DNA from: Hirundichthys speculiger
Lineage: Eukaryota; Chordata; Actinopteri; Beloniformes; Exocoetidae
Direction of reading: 5' to 3'
Length of the DNA stretch: 64,000 nt
Assembly: GCA_018398805.1 (NCBI GenBank)
Contig: JAGFBZ010000855.1
Coordinates: forward strand, 2,666,001-2,730,000
In this document: positions 36,590 to 46,589 of the stretch, piece after piece
Layout: every line of letters begins with the position of its first letter
Numbering within the stretch: position 1 is the first letter of the stretch
Position numbers and translations under genes: made by a program
The notes under the pieces: generated by a model
What the model was told of the DNA's origin: nothing
Database searches by the model: none
Seen by the model: the letters and a program-made list of their open reading frames with translations, nothing else

Positions 36590-37420
36590 CCGTGTTACCT
36601 GGCTGCAGGTCATGCGGGAACAGGCTTGAGGGCTCAGCCTCTAGCATCACAGGCTGCTTCACACTTCGTTTGGGCCGCTGCTGCTTTGCAGATGGTACGA
36701 CAAACCGCTGCCTGGACTGGAGGTCCGTTTTTTTCAGGAGTTGAAACTCCCTCTCCCAAGGACTTTACTTAGTTTTTGGGGCCAAGTGTGGATAACTATT
36801 TTTATACTCTTATTGTTTTCTGTATTGGTGCTGGAATATTTTGGTTTTCTTTTTCTTTGTGTGTTTGTTTTGTTGAGGTAGTAGGACAGTCCGAGTTTGT
36901 TTTAATCATTTCTCGTTTTAACTTTTTATATTTACATGTTTGGTCCTGTGCTGATTAAAATTATTTCCAGGTGCTGAGCTCCCCACTGGTGAACACCCAC
37001 CTTTTTGGTGATTGGTACCCCTTTGTGGACAGTGGCCCATTCACTCCTTTTTGGCTTTGGCCTTGTGTGTGTTTATGTGCAGTGTTAAGTGTGGATTTTG
37101 GTCCTCCACTCACCTTTAACACAAAGGCCCCAGCCTTGGAAGACCTCGTGTTTTTTTGCAAGTTAGGTTAATTTTATCTGGTTGATTTTAAATGTCTTTT
37201 TTTTTTTTTTTTTTTTGAATTACCAAATAAATTTTGTACATTTTGATGGAAACGCGTCTCTCGCCTGCTCTGTATTGCAATCTTGTGTTGCCCTCAGTTT
37301 AGATTTAGTTATTTATTTATTTATTTTTTTTTTTATTTTTCCTTTTTCTGGTAGGCTTTTTTGGAGTTAAATTAAATAATAAGTTATAGGGGCATTCCCC
37401 CACCATTTGCTGCAACATAA
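36590..37420 (+). mobile_element. LTR-like block, possibly a solo LTR of a Gypsy-type element
   Basis: A GC-richer start (from TGTTACCTGGCTGC), a T-rich middle, the phrase TTTTTGGTGATTGGTACCCC with GTGGACAGTGGCCC, an AATAAA signal before TTTTGTACATTTTGATGG near 37230, and an end near TTTGCTGCAACA make this resemble a retrotransposon LTR with TG...CA termini. No second LTR, no convincing primer-binding site and no gag/pol sequence was found. The call rests on overall appearance. Confidence 0.3.
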
Positions 37421-40420
37421 TGGTTGATGCGCAACCCAAACAAACAGTTGTTGGACCACCATGTGTTATAATTTCAAAGAAAAGCCTGAGGTCCAGCAAA
37501 GTTTGACCACATGGTTTTTGAGACAAAGAAACCTCAAACCCCCAGAAGGCTTTGTGAGCTAAATTACTTCACAACCAGGTAAAGTGATGTAGCTGGGCTC
37601 TCATTGGCTTTGAACCATCTGAACTCCGAAGCATGGTCTGTTCTAACCAAGCTCTCGATCTTCTGGTAACTGTGGAGGTACAGCAACTCTGGCATCTCCA
37701 CGGTCCCGGTTCCTCAGAGTGACCAGCGCCCAGCATTCCCCAGCATTAATAACTGTCTTAGGACACTTATTGATAACCCCCTTTATAACAAAATGAGCAC
37801 TCTATATCCCCAACACAGTATTTGGTCAATGCATACATTGACCAAATACATGAACAGAGGTCATGCATTCACAGCTAAAAAAAAATATATAGCTAACACA
37901 AAATCTTATACTTGAGACTCAAGTGAAAAAATACTGAAAAGCCCAGTCTCTTCTGTGGTCTTAATAATGGGTCATAAATTGCTCAAAGTTAAATGGTTGT
38001 GATAACCTTCATATTTAGGATACAGAACGTTGATCCACTCAGTATTATAATTTTTAGTACAGTCATTAATTATATTCACAACAAAGAAGAAAAGTGTCAG
38101 TTTAAATTCTATGGGAGAGTATTTTATTTGGTTCAATTTAATCTAATGAAATCAGCAGTTTCTTCAGAAAAGTGACTAAAGTAGAGGGTAAAATATACAC
38201 TTTTGGGTCACAGTTACTGATTTTAGTGATGGACACACATTATTCAAATTAATTCAGCACTTCTGCATTTCACATAAAACAATACAACATGCAAAGAGAA
38301 AAATGTTTGTCAAAAGAGAGAGAAATGGAAAGCAGAAGAACGTCCAGCTACTTGGAACGGCTCAGCTGTAATTTACTCGCGAGTCGACAGGAAAGATACA
38401 GGCAGAAGCCCCAGACAGATAGCTCCGGGTTATGAGGGGAGGGGAACATCAGTTATCTGGTGGCTAAGTGACAGAGCGTGTTGATTGTACACAACACAGC
38501 CACAACTCTTAAGAGAGGAACGTTGGGTCTTAAATCAAAGAAAATTCCTGTCGTTTTTCTTTTGCCTTTCTTGGCAGTCTATTTCTCCTCAATATTTCTA
38601 CACATGCACACATATCAACATCCATGTACACTGGCTTGTTTCCCCCTTTACAAATGAGTAGATAAAAACTTTGGCCTGCTCCAGTGCAAAATGCATTTCT
38701 AAACTTAATGTGGTATATGTGTGACCATTTACAGCTGACTCCATGGCATTGATTTTACATGTATTTTGGGTGTATATTAAACCCTCAGACTTCTGACTAA
38801 GACAGTTTGCAAGACTCATTTGAGTATTTGATTCAGACAACTGAGCTATATCAAACAAACTACCCCAACAGCTCCATGGCAGCAGGCAGAAGCTCCTCTA
38901 ACTAAAGGCACCAATTGGGCTGTCAGTATGGAGTTGAAGAAGTAGAACTGGGCCCTTAAGCAGCAATCATCAGACTAGCAGCTCCTAATAACTGCCACGA
39001 GACAAAAACACGACTGTGAAATATCACTCTTTTCCACTCAACTAATTTTATTTATTTATTTTTCATTTTCGCATCCTCCAGCTGACTGCTCACCCAAACT
39101 CAATTTTTAATCACTGGATTAAGAAAATCTTAAACTAAAAAAACTCAAAATGGTGATGACAGAATCTAGACCTCTTTAAGGACAGATATCACCTTCGCTG
39201 CTGCCAGTTAAAGAAAAAAATAGAATGTGATTCAAACACTGAATGTATTAATTTATTTATTCATGTGACACCAAGCAGTAAAGTATCATATTTAAATTAG
39301 AGGTTTATTTCGTGCCTGCACCATGTTTGTGGCATCATGAAGAGTGGGGCAGGACTCATCAACAAGTCATCCAGAAAATGGAGGTCAGTGCAGTTGAGGT
39401 TTTGAATGGATGTCATTGCTGTTTGGTTTAATTGAGGCATTTTGTACCCTAAACCCAATCAAACAGCACTGACAGTTTCATTAAAAAACATCAAGAATAT
39501 ATTTCTACATGTGATCTTTTTCATGTGCATGTTCTTCAGTTTTTGTTAAAATTGACATTTTTTTTCTTCACCGTTTCCATTTCCTCCACAGGAACCAGGA
39601 GCAAATTATTTTTCTGGGACAGAAATATTTCTTCTAAAAATGACCCTAGCTGAAAGTTAATTCATTTGGACATTACCCTGAACCTTTGTTATGGGGCTTG
39701 AAGCATTAAAATTTCCCTCTCAAGCTGTTAGAAATCCTACAACTTCATTTACTGAGTAGCCAGTTAAAATGCCACATAAAATGACATTTTAATTGATGTG
39801 ACTTGGTGCCAGTCCAAGGAAACAATAACATGGATGTGAAGCATTAAAGTATTTTCAACACAACTAAAAGCTACTACTAAAGTATTCTTTTTGTTTTGCT
39901 AATTGTTCACCAACAGTGCATGCTGATGATGCTATTCCACATCAGATGTAGCCAATGATTCAGGTCTTTTCATCATAAAGTCTACATAAACTATTATTGA
40001 CATCATAGATGATGCTAGTTGTACAGTGAACCTTCAAGGTCTAATGCCAGACACAAGCAAACCGCCGGCTGTGGTGGTGGAGAAAGCTCCAGAATGAAGT
40101 GAGAAGAGGAGAGCCTGATTTTAGTTGTAATAAGGAAGGAATTGAATCTTAGCAATAAAATGTTAATCAAATAAAAGACCCACAACCCAAACAAATGTTA
40201 CAGTCTGCTGCGTCGGTTTCTCTCCTGCCACCTTGTGACACCTTGACAGCCATTCTCACTCTCACCTGTTCATCCCAGCTGATCCTTGTCTATGGATGTA
40301 GGCACACTTCAAATACACTGCTTCTTTCTGTGACACCGTGGGAAAATCAAAAGAAATCAGTCACAATATAAAGAAGAGTATGAGGGAACTTCTACAAGTC
40401 TGATTCATACTTGGGTACAA
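37421..40420. other. Unassigned sequence
   Basis: No gene recognised. Contains the perfect hairpin at 37818-37849, listed separately, and TTTA-type runs near 39050 and 39250. Confidence 0.5.
37818..37849. repeat. Perfect 14-bp stem hairpin with 4-base loop
   Basis: GTATTTGGTCAATG is followed by the loop CATA and then the exact reverse complement CATTGACCAAATAC. No T-run follows, and this is eukaryotic DNA, so it is not a bacterial-type terminator. Confidence 0.9.
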
Positions 40421-40424
40421 TTTC

Positions 40425-41404
40425 TAAATGCCTGAAGGTGCCACGTTCATCTGTTCAAACAAGTATATACACCACGGGAATCTCCAGTCATCATACCAGT
40501 CAGGGAGGAAACTGGTTCTGTGTCCCAGAGATGAACGTGTTTTGGTGGGAAATGTATCAACCTTCTGAACAAAAGCAAAACATCTTGTGAGGATGCTGGT
40601 TAAAGCTGGTAAGAGCATGACATTATTCACTGTGAAACAAGACCTGTACCAACATGGGCTGAAAGACCACGCAGCAAGGAAAAGGCCATTACTCCAAAAG
40701 CAACATAAACAAGTAAGATTATAGTTTGCAAATACACACAGGGACAAAGACTTTCATGTTTGGAGTCATGTGCTGTGGCCTGATGAAACTAAAATGGAAC
40801 TATTTGGTCATAATGACCATGATTACATTTGGCAAGAAAAAAAGGGAAGCTTGTAAGCCTGAGAACATCATCCTGACTGTGAAGTAAGGGGGTGGCATCA
40901 TCGTGTTGTGGAGGTGTTTAGCTGCAGTAGGGACTGATGCACTTCACAAAAGAGATGACATCATGAGGAAAGAACATTATGTAGATATATTGAAGAAACA
41001 TTTCAAGACATCAACCAGGAGGTTAAATTGTGGTGCAAAACATACCACCAAATCAGTTACAAGGTGGCTTAAAGGGCAACAAGATCAACATTTTGGAGTG
41101 GCCATCACAAAACTCTGATCTCAGTCCTATAGAAAATTTGTGGGCAGAGCTGAAAAGGCATGTGTGAGCAAGGTGTTCTACAAACCTGTGCTATCCAGAG
41201 AAATGGAACAAAATTCCAGCAAACTATTGAGAGATGCTTGTGGAAGGAAACCAAAAACATTTGACCCAATACAGTTTAAAGACAATGATGCCAAATGTAG
41301 AGGAAATGCATGCAAACATCTGTCTTTGAAGATTAGAAAGAAAAAATCTCTCTTTTATTCTGGGTTTTAGCAAATAGAAAAAATGTGCTAATCCTAAATG
41401 ATCT
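40425..41404 (+). pseudogene. Tc1-like transposase relic of Sleeping Beauty / Tdr1 type
   Basis: DNA-level phrases such as AATGCCTGAAGGTGCCACG and TGTGTCCCAGAGATGAACGT are typical of the transposase gene of fish Tc1 elements. The protein fragments include HVWSHVLWPDETKMELFGHN with the first catalytic Asp (about 40776-40790), then GTDALHKRDDIMRKEHYVDI, and [10 protein letters not shown] with the catalytic Glu (about 41126-41152). Between LNCGA and [12 protein letters not shown] the stretch that normally carries the second Asp (FQ-DND) is deleted. There are several stops and frameshifts. The HTH region upstream is poorly preserved, and neither terminal inverted repeat is present. The 3' end fades at about 41404, where a LINE relic takes over. 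Confidence 0.85.
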
Positions 41405-41439
41405 CAGAACGGAGAGCATGGCACTGTTGAAGTGCTACT

Positions 41440-42525
41440 ACACCAGCAACTCTAAAGAGAGGGAAAAATAAGATCCAGGCGATCAGTACATATGCCCTGA
41501 CAGTAATCGGATACCCCACAGGCATAATATCCTGGTCACTGGAAGAGATGCAAATCCACTGATGTCAAGACAAGGAAACTCTTTACAATCCATGAGTTTC
41601 ATCCTAAGTCTAGCATCCTGGGTTTGTACACTGAGCAAAGGGAGGGAGGCCAAGGACCAGTGAGCATCAGATCCACTATCCAGGAGGAAACAGCAGCCCC
41701 CCACTGTTGTCCTGCTCAGTGATTGCCTTAGGAAACTGAACCCCAGCATGGAAGAGAAGATGAGGGGCTATCATGAAAGGAATAGCCCTGCATGGCATGC
41801 ACCACCGCCAAATTGAAGAGGCGGATGAAATAAGAAAAAAAAACATTAACAGTGGCTGGAAAAGGCTGGACAGAACACAAGACCAATAGAGGGCAGGGTC
41901 TACCACACTTAACAGGACCCCGGATGCAAACTGTGCAAAGAAGCCCCTGAAGCAGTGTAGGACATCCCAGCACAGTATGTCCATGCCATTGGTTTTACAT
42001 GTATAAGATGCTGGTTGGCAAGGCATACATGGAACACCATAAGGAGGTCTACCATACTATATGGAAACATCTGTGTCAAGTAAAGACTGGAGGTCCTAGG
42101 GTCAAGGGTCATGGAACATACCTCCGAAGGTGGTCAAGAAAAGCAAGACAGGTTCCTGTGGGATTTTCAGATGCAGACTGACAAACTGGTAATGGCTATT
42201 CGACCTGACATAGTGGTGGTGGATAAACATCAGAAGACAGCACTGGTGTTAGAAATTAGCAATCCTGAACGATAGCAACGTCAGGAAGAAGGAACATGAG
42301 AATTACCAAAGGCTAAAAGGAAAAGCTAGAAAATATGTGGAGTGTGAAGCCAACAATAGTCTCAGTAGTGATCAAGACACTGGGGGCTGTAACCTCCAAA
42401 CTCTAGCAAGAGGAACAACATCTGAGATTTCCATCCAGCAGAGTGCTGGATGGAGTCCTGAGGCCTCTGGTAGAGAACCTGATCTTGAAGGAGACACAAC
42501 ACTGCCCAGGTGGGTGAGAGAAGGG
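41440..42525 (+). pseudogene. C-terminal part of a Rex6/R4-like LINE (restriction-like endonuclease type)
   Basis: Fragments in changing frames read KIQAISTYALTVIGYPTGII, SWSLEEMQ, TDVKTRKLFTIH, FHPKSSILGLYTEQREGGQG, SIRSTIQEET, LVGKAYMEHH, then PDIVVVDKHQKTALVLEI (about 42204-42260) and TTSEISIQQSA (from about 42417). This order (RT thumb, linker, a zinc knuckle of the C-C-H-C kind, a PD...D-type restriction-like endonuclease, TTSEIS near the C-terminus) is that of R4/Dong LINEs, called Rex6 in fish. Many stops and frameshifts make it dead. The zinc knuckle region near 41920 is badly eroded. It begins almost immediately after the Tc1 relic. Confidence 0.7.
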
Positions 42526-42555
42526 TTTTCTGTTACTTTTTGTTTTTAAATGTAA

Positions 42556-42581
42556 CTGTGTGTGTGTGTGTGTGTGTGTGT
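42556..42581. repeat. TG dinucleotide microsatellite
   Basis: About 12 TG units just after the Rex6-like relic, followed by a T-run. Confidence 0.95.
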
Positions 42582-42909
42582 TTTTTTCCTTTGCCAAATT
42601 AAGCGATAATGCAACAGCAAAGGCTTGGAATCTACTCACACTCTCCTCATCCAGTTTTAATATGAAATTAACATTTCATAGTCTACATGATGCTTTAAGG
42701 AGAAGGAATGGATTTGTCCTGTAAGGTATGAGATGGATGTGCATTGTTGACATTGTGATGGTTCCTATTATCTCTTATTAATTATTTCTCTCTTTTTTTT
42801 AATCTATTGTCAGGTTTATGTGTATTTTTTGGCTGACTTCCATCCTTTTCTTCATTTCCCTCTACACACACTTGTTGGTATTTATTCTCTAGGTTTCAAT
42901 TTTTTAGGC

Positions 42910-42970
42910 TCAAGCAGATCCCTGTGACCCTGCATAGGATTAGGCAGGGCATAGATAATAGGTGGATGGT
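42910..42970 (+). mobile_element. V-SINE 3' tail fragment
   Basis: Reads CAAGCAGATCCCTGTGACCC, TGCATAGGATTA, then ATAGATAATAGGTGGATGG. It matches the last 60 bases of the copy ending at 46468. Confidence 0.7.
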
Positions 42971-42974
42971 AGGG

Positions 42975-43728
42975 GTCCAAAGAAATCAAGGAGAAGACTT
43001 TCAACCAGGTGACTGTGGTGTGTTTCGTGTCTAGTTCAGAACAGGAAGCAAATCATCACACAATGTGAATGACATTAATTTAGGTAAATCACATATTTCT
43101 GTGTAATTTTTCCTCCAACAATGTAGCCACTTGCAGTGTCTTCCGGACCTAAAATGATTACAGTTAATTTCCACATTCTGCTGCCTCTGACTTTGTCCTT
43201 TATAAATTATCAGTTTTTCAATTTCTATGCCTCTCTTTATCCATGGTTATACTCATCTGACTGGTTGATTTCTGGTCTTATGTTGCCAGTCAATATCAGT
43301 GTAGTAATGTGATATATGGATGGGAGTCTGCATGGGTGTTTCATTTTGAAAATTGATCTGATCCTCTGTGGTGTTTGTATTTTGTGCTCATGTCTGACTC
43401 ATCTCATCTGGACAGACTGATGTGGCATCTGTGAAAAACATATATAATATTTCAAGATGACAACTGGAATTTAGCCATGCACAAGTGAGTAACTGCATGG
43501 CCTGATGTACAAATCTGTCATTGAGAATCCTTGTGTATGTACAAAATCTGCATTTATACAAATTTTTAGATACATAAAATTATGTTCTCCATTTTGGGAT
43601 CCAGACTTTTGCACTTTGATACACAAAGTCATGACTAAAGAATCCTTTGCTTTTTGGACTATTGAGACCCCAAAGCACACTATCAATGACCTGGATTAAC
43701 AAATTTCCTCTATTCTTGGCTGAACAAC
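42975..43728. other. Unassigned sequence
   Basis: No gene or element recognised. Confidence 0.5.
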
Positions 43729-43730
43729 TA

Positions 43731-43780
43731 CCCATCCATCCATTATCTACGCACGTTTAATCCTCTGCACGGTCACGGGG
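43731..43780 (-). mobile_element. V-SINE 3' end fragment, interrupted by a microsatellite
   Basis: Begins CCCATCCATCCATTATCTAC and breaks off after TCACGGGG, where a compound TG/AT/T repeat starts. The rest of the SINE is missing on the far side. Confidence 0.75.
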
Positions 43781-43783
43781 TGA

Positions 43784-43878
<95 letters not shown>

Positions 43879-43901
43879 TTTTTTTTTTTTTTTTTTTTTT
43901 T
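43784..43901. repeat. Compound (TG)n(AT)n(T)n microsatellite
   Basis: TG units at 43784-43800, about 37 AT units at 43801-43874, then a T-run at 43877-43901. It produces a false tyrosine/isoleucine repeat frame. Confidence 0.97.
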
Positions 43902-44159
43902 GGAACAATTTCCATTAATTATTTTGACTTTTTCTGCAGTTTTTTTGCTTTAACAATACATTGGATCATCTGTGAAAAAATAAATATAATGATGACTGCT
44001 TCCTGTCTCCTGGTAGCGCACACACACACACTTCTATAATGAGAATGTGCAGAAACATATATTATTGCAGAGCTATGTTACTAGTAGTTTCCCAGTGCCC
44101 TAAAAACTTAGACCAGGGCAGTACAGAGTAATACTGTTGAACCAGTAGAAGGTGCTGGG

Positions 44160-44460
44160 AGCAGGATCTGTGTGGAGCCATATGGAGTTTGAATGTTTCC
44201 CCAGTGCCTGTGTGGGTTTTCTCCAGGTACTCTGCCTTCCTCCCACAGTCCAAAAACATGCGTCTTATGTTGACTGGAGACTTTAAATAGTCTGTGGGAG
44301 TGAGAGAGTATCAGCATGCATGTTTGTTTGTCTCTGTGTAGCCCTGTGATGGAATTATCAGGCTGTATCCCCTCCTCTTTCTTTGATAGCTGGGGTAGGC
44401 TCTGGCACTCCCATGACCCTTAGCAGAACTGAAGTTTCTATAGAAAATAAATGAGTGACT
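44160..44460 (+). mobile_element. Old, diverged V-SINE
   Basis: The central domain is still recognisable: GTTTGAATGTTTCCCCAGTG, GTGGGTTTTCTCCAGGTACT, TTCCTCCCACAGTCCAAAAA. The 3' part has GCCCTGTGATGG and GATAGCTGGGGTAGGCTC, and the tail is TAAATGAGTGA. It is more diverged than the copies at 45.6-46.5 kb, so probably an older insertion or another subfamily. Confidence 0.65.
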
Positions 44461-44464
44461 TAAG

Positions 44465-45100
44465 GCTGTTGAGGGAAACTCGTCACATTATCCACATGGA
44501 CAGGGAACAACCGCATGGAGACACTGTAAAAGCTATTACTACAACCAGTATTACATTGAGGGTGTTATGGGGAATTTTTTAAAACTATTTTTCTGATTAG
44601 ATCAGATATGTAGTGTACACAGTTGGCGTAAAATAACAGAATTGTTAACTAGTATACAGGCAATTATTGCATTTAAACTTATAAAACAGAAGAAACAGGA
44701 TCATTCCATCATTAAACAGATGAGCTCGTCTAATACCTATAGCTATAGTACTATAACAGAGTTATATTCTCAATCACTAATATATTTATCAACCAGATTT
44801 TGAATTGGAGAGGTGTTACGTGCAGGGATATGGGTCTTGGGTTAATGGGGGAAAAATATTATTATGTATAATATATTGGAGATGGTTGCCATTGAAGCAA
44901 AATAATTTATATTCATCTATGGAACAAAATGAAATAACTGTATTTGTAATGATTTATAGTTTTAGATAGTCTTGGTTCTGTGTGTTTTCCTTTGTTTTGT
45001 TTTTTTCTACCTACCTTTCTTTGCTTCTTAAAATTAATTTGTTTAGGTCAGAATTCACACATAACAGCAGATTTCAATAGAAATGTTTAGGGAATGAGAA
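44465..45100. other. Unassigned AT-rich sequence
   Basis: No gene or repeat recognised before the Tc1 end. Confidence 0.5.
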
Positions 45101-45104
45101 GCAA

Positions 45105-45240
45105 CTCATTGCACCAGTTGGCGTTAAATAACTTGCTGCCAGCTGAAAGTTAATCGCCCATGCAGTAATTATCCAATAGGAGGCTTGTACCTATTTCCTT
45201 AGTTAAATCCAGGTGGCTACTTTGTTTTGGCCAGGCAGTG
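45105..45240. mobile_element. Terminal fragment of a Tc1-like element
   Basis: Contains TTGGCGTTAAATAACTTG, ATGCAGTAATTATCCAATAG, TAGTTAAATCCAGGTGGC and ends TTGGCCAGGCAGTG followed by TA. I recognise this as the long terminal repeat region of a fish Tc1 family whose end reads CACTGCCTGGCC on the other strand. The transposase and the opposite end are absent. Confidence 0.65.
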
Positions 45241-45244
45241 TATA

Positions 45245-45590
45245 TCTAATACAGCACTTACTCAAACAAGAGTGACAACGCATGCTAAAATTGACCTTTT
45301 AGCGCTGTAACCTCTGTTAACTGAATGGAAGGAAAACTGTTGGATAACATCAAACCTAAGATAAAACAGAGACAGTTTCCAGAGCACACCAGCAGCACTG
45401 TGGGTACAGCATCAGGGTGGAGGAAGGGTGGCTCCCCATCCCCACATCTGCATCACCACCTCACAGAGGGCAAGGTGCAACATTCAAGCACCGGTCGAAG
45501 TGACAGGGTGTGTCCATAGCAACAATTTAAGCAGTTTAAGCAGCAGTTAAAAGATAAAAACAAAGCCATAACTTGGCTCCTCTGTATATA
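45245..45590. other. Unassigned sequence
   Basis: No feature recognised between the Tc1 end and the V-SINE. Confidence 0.5.
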
Positions 45591-45601
45591 ATGCTAAAAA
45601 T

Positions 45602-45962
45602 CCCATCCATTATCTATACCCGTTTTATCCTTGAAGGGTCACGGGGATATGCTGGAGCCTATCCCAGCGGTCTACGGGCGAAAGGCAGGGGTAGACCCTG
45701 GACAGGTCGCCAGTCCATCGCAGGGCCACATACAGACAAACAATCTTTCACACTTACATGCACTCCTATGGGCAATTTAGAATTACTCAATTAACCTGAC
45801 ATGCATGTCTTTGGACTGTGGGAGGAAGCCGGAGTACCCGGAGGAAACCCACGCAAGCACGGGGAGAACATGCAAACTCCACACAGAAACGCCCCGAGGT
45901 TCAATCCAGGAACCTTCTAGCTGTGAGGCAACAGTGCTAACCACTAAGCCACCGTGCTGCCT
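45602..45962 (-). mobile_element. Full-length V-SINE with target-site duplication
   Basis: On the minus strand the head at 45962 reads GGCAGCACGGTGGCTTAGTG, an A-box-like region, then GTTGCCTCACAGCTAGAAGG. The central domain with GTTTGCATGTTCTCCCCGTG and TCCCACAGTCCAAAGACATG follows, then CTGCGATGGACTGGCGACC and a tail with TAGATAATGGATGGG. The ten-base word TGCTAAAAAT stands at 45592-45601 and again at 45963-45972, a perfect target duplication that fixes both ends. The element is about 361 bases long and was probably transcribed by RNA polymerase III from its head. Confidence 0.9.
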
Positions 45963-46121
45963 TGCTAAAAATTCTCTTTTGTAATTTGATTTAATACCAA
46001 ACAGCACCTCAAAAGTATCATTAAACAGGAGTTAATCAATGACTGGATTTCATTTGAAAATTTCATCAACCATTGACTTGTGTTTTAACAGACATTCCAG
46101 CCAGGTAAAATTAATCTTAGA

Positions 46122-46468
46122 ATGTCTTGCCTCAAAACAAGAAGGTTCCTGGTTTGAACCTCAGCAGGGGCCTTTCTGTGTGGAGTTTGCATGTTCTCCC
46201 TGTGCTTGCGTGGCTTTCCTCCGGGTACTCCGGCTTCCTCCCACAGTCCAAAGACATGCATGTCAGGTTAATTGGTGGTTCTAAATTGCCCATAGGAGTA
46301 ATTGTGAGTGTGCATGGTTGTTTGTCTATATGTGGCCCTGCGATGGACGGGCAACCTGTCCAGGGTGTACCCCTGCCTTTCGCCCGAAGAGAGCTGGGAT
46401 AGACTCCAGCAGATCCCTGTGACCCTGCATAGGATTAAACGAGCATAGATAATGGATGGATGGATGGA
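46122..46468 (+). mobile_element. V-SINE, lacking the first part of the head
   Basis: Starts within the tRNA-like head at CTTGCCTCAAAACAAGAAGG, runs through the central domain (GTTTGCATGTTCTCCCTGTG, TCCCACAGTCCAAAGACATG) and the 3' part with CTGTCCAGGGTGTACCCC and ends with GGATGGATGGATGGATC. It lies opposite in orientation to the copy at 45602-45962 and is closely similar to it. No clear target duplication. Confidence 0.85.
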
Positions 46469-46482
46469 TCTTTTATTTGACA

Positions 46483-46588
46483 TGGATGGACAACATGTCC
46501 AGGGTGCCCGAGGAGAGCTAGGATGAGCTCCAGCAGATTCTTGTGACCCTGTACAGGAATAAGCAGGTATAGATAATGGATGGATGGA
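46483..46588 (+). mobile_element. V-SINE 3' fragment
   Basis: Repeats the last ~100 bases of the element just upstream: ACATGTCCAGGGTGCCC, GAGAGCTAGGATGAGCTCC, then TGACCCTGTACAGGAATAAG and GATAATGGATGGATGG. It may be a truncated insertion next to, or a partial duplication of, the preceding copy. Confidence 0.75.
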
Positions 46589-46589
46589 T

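Noticed and set aside
43785..44039. Tyr/Ile-repeat open frame
   Set aside because: Product of the compound TG/AT/T microsatellite.
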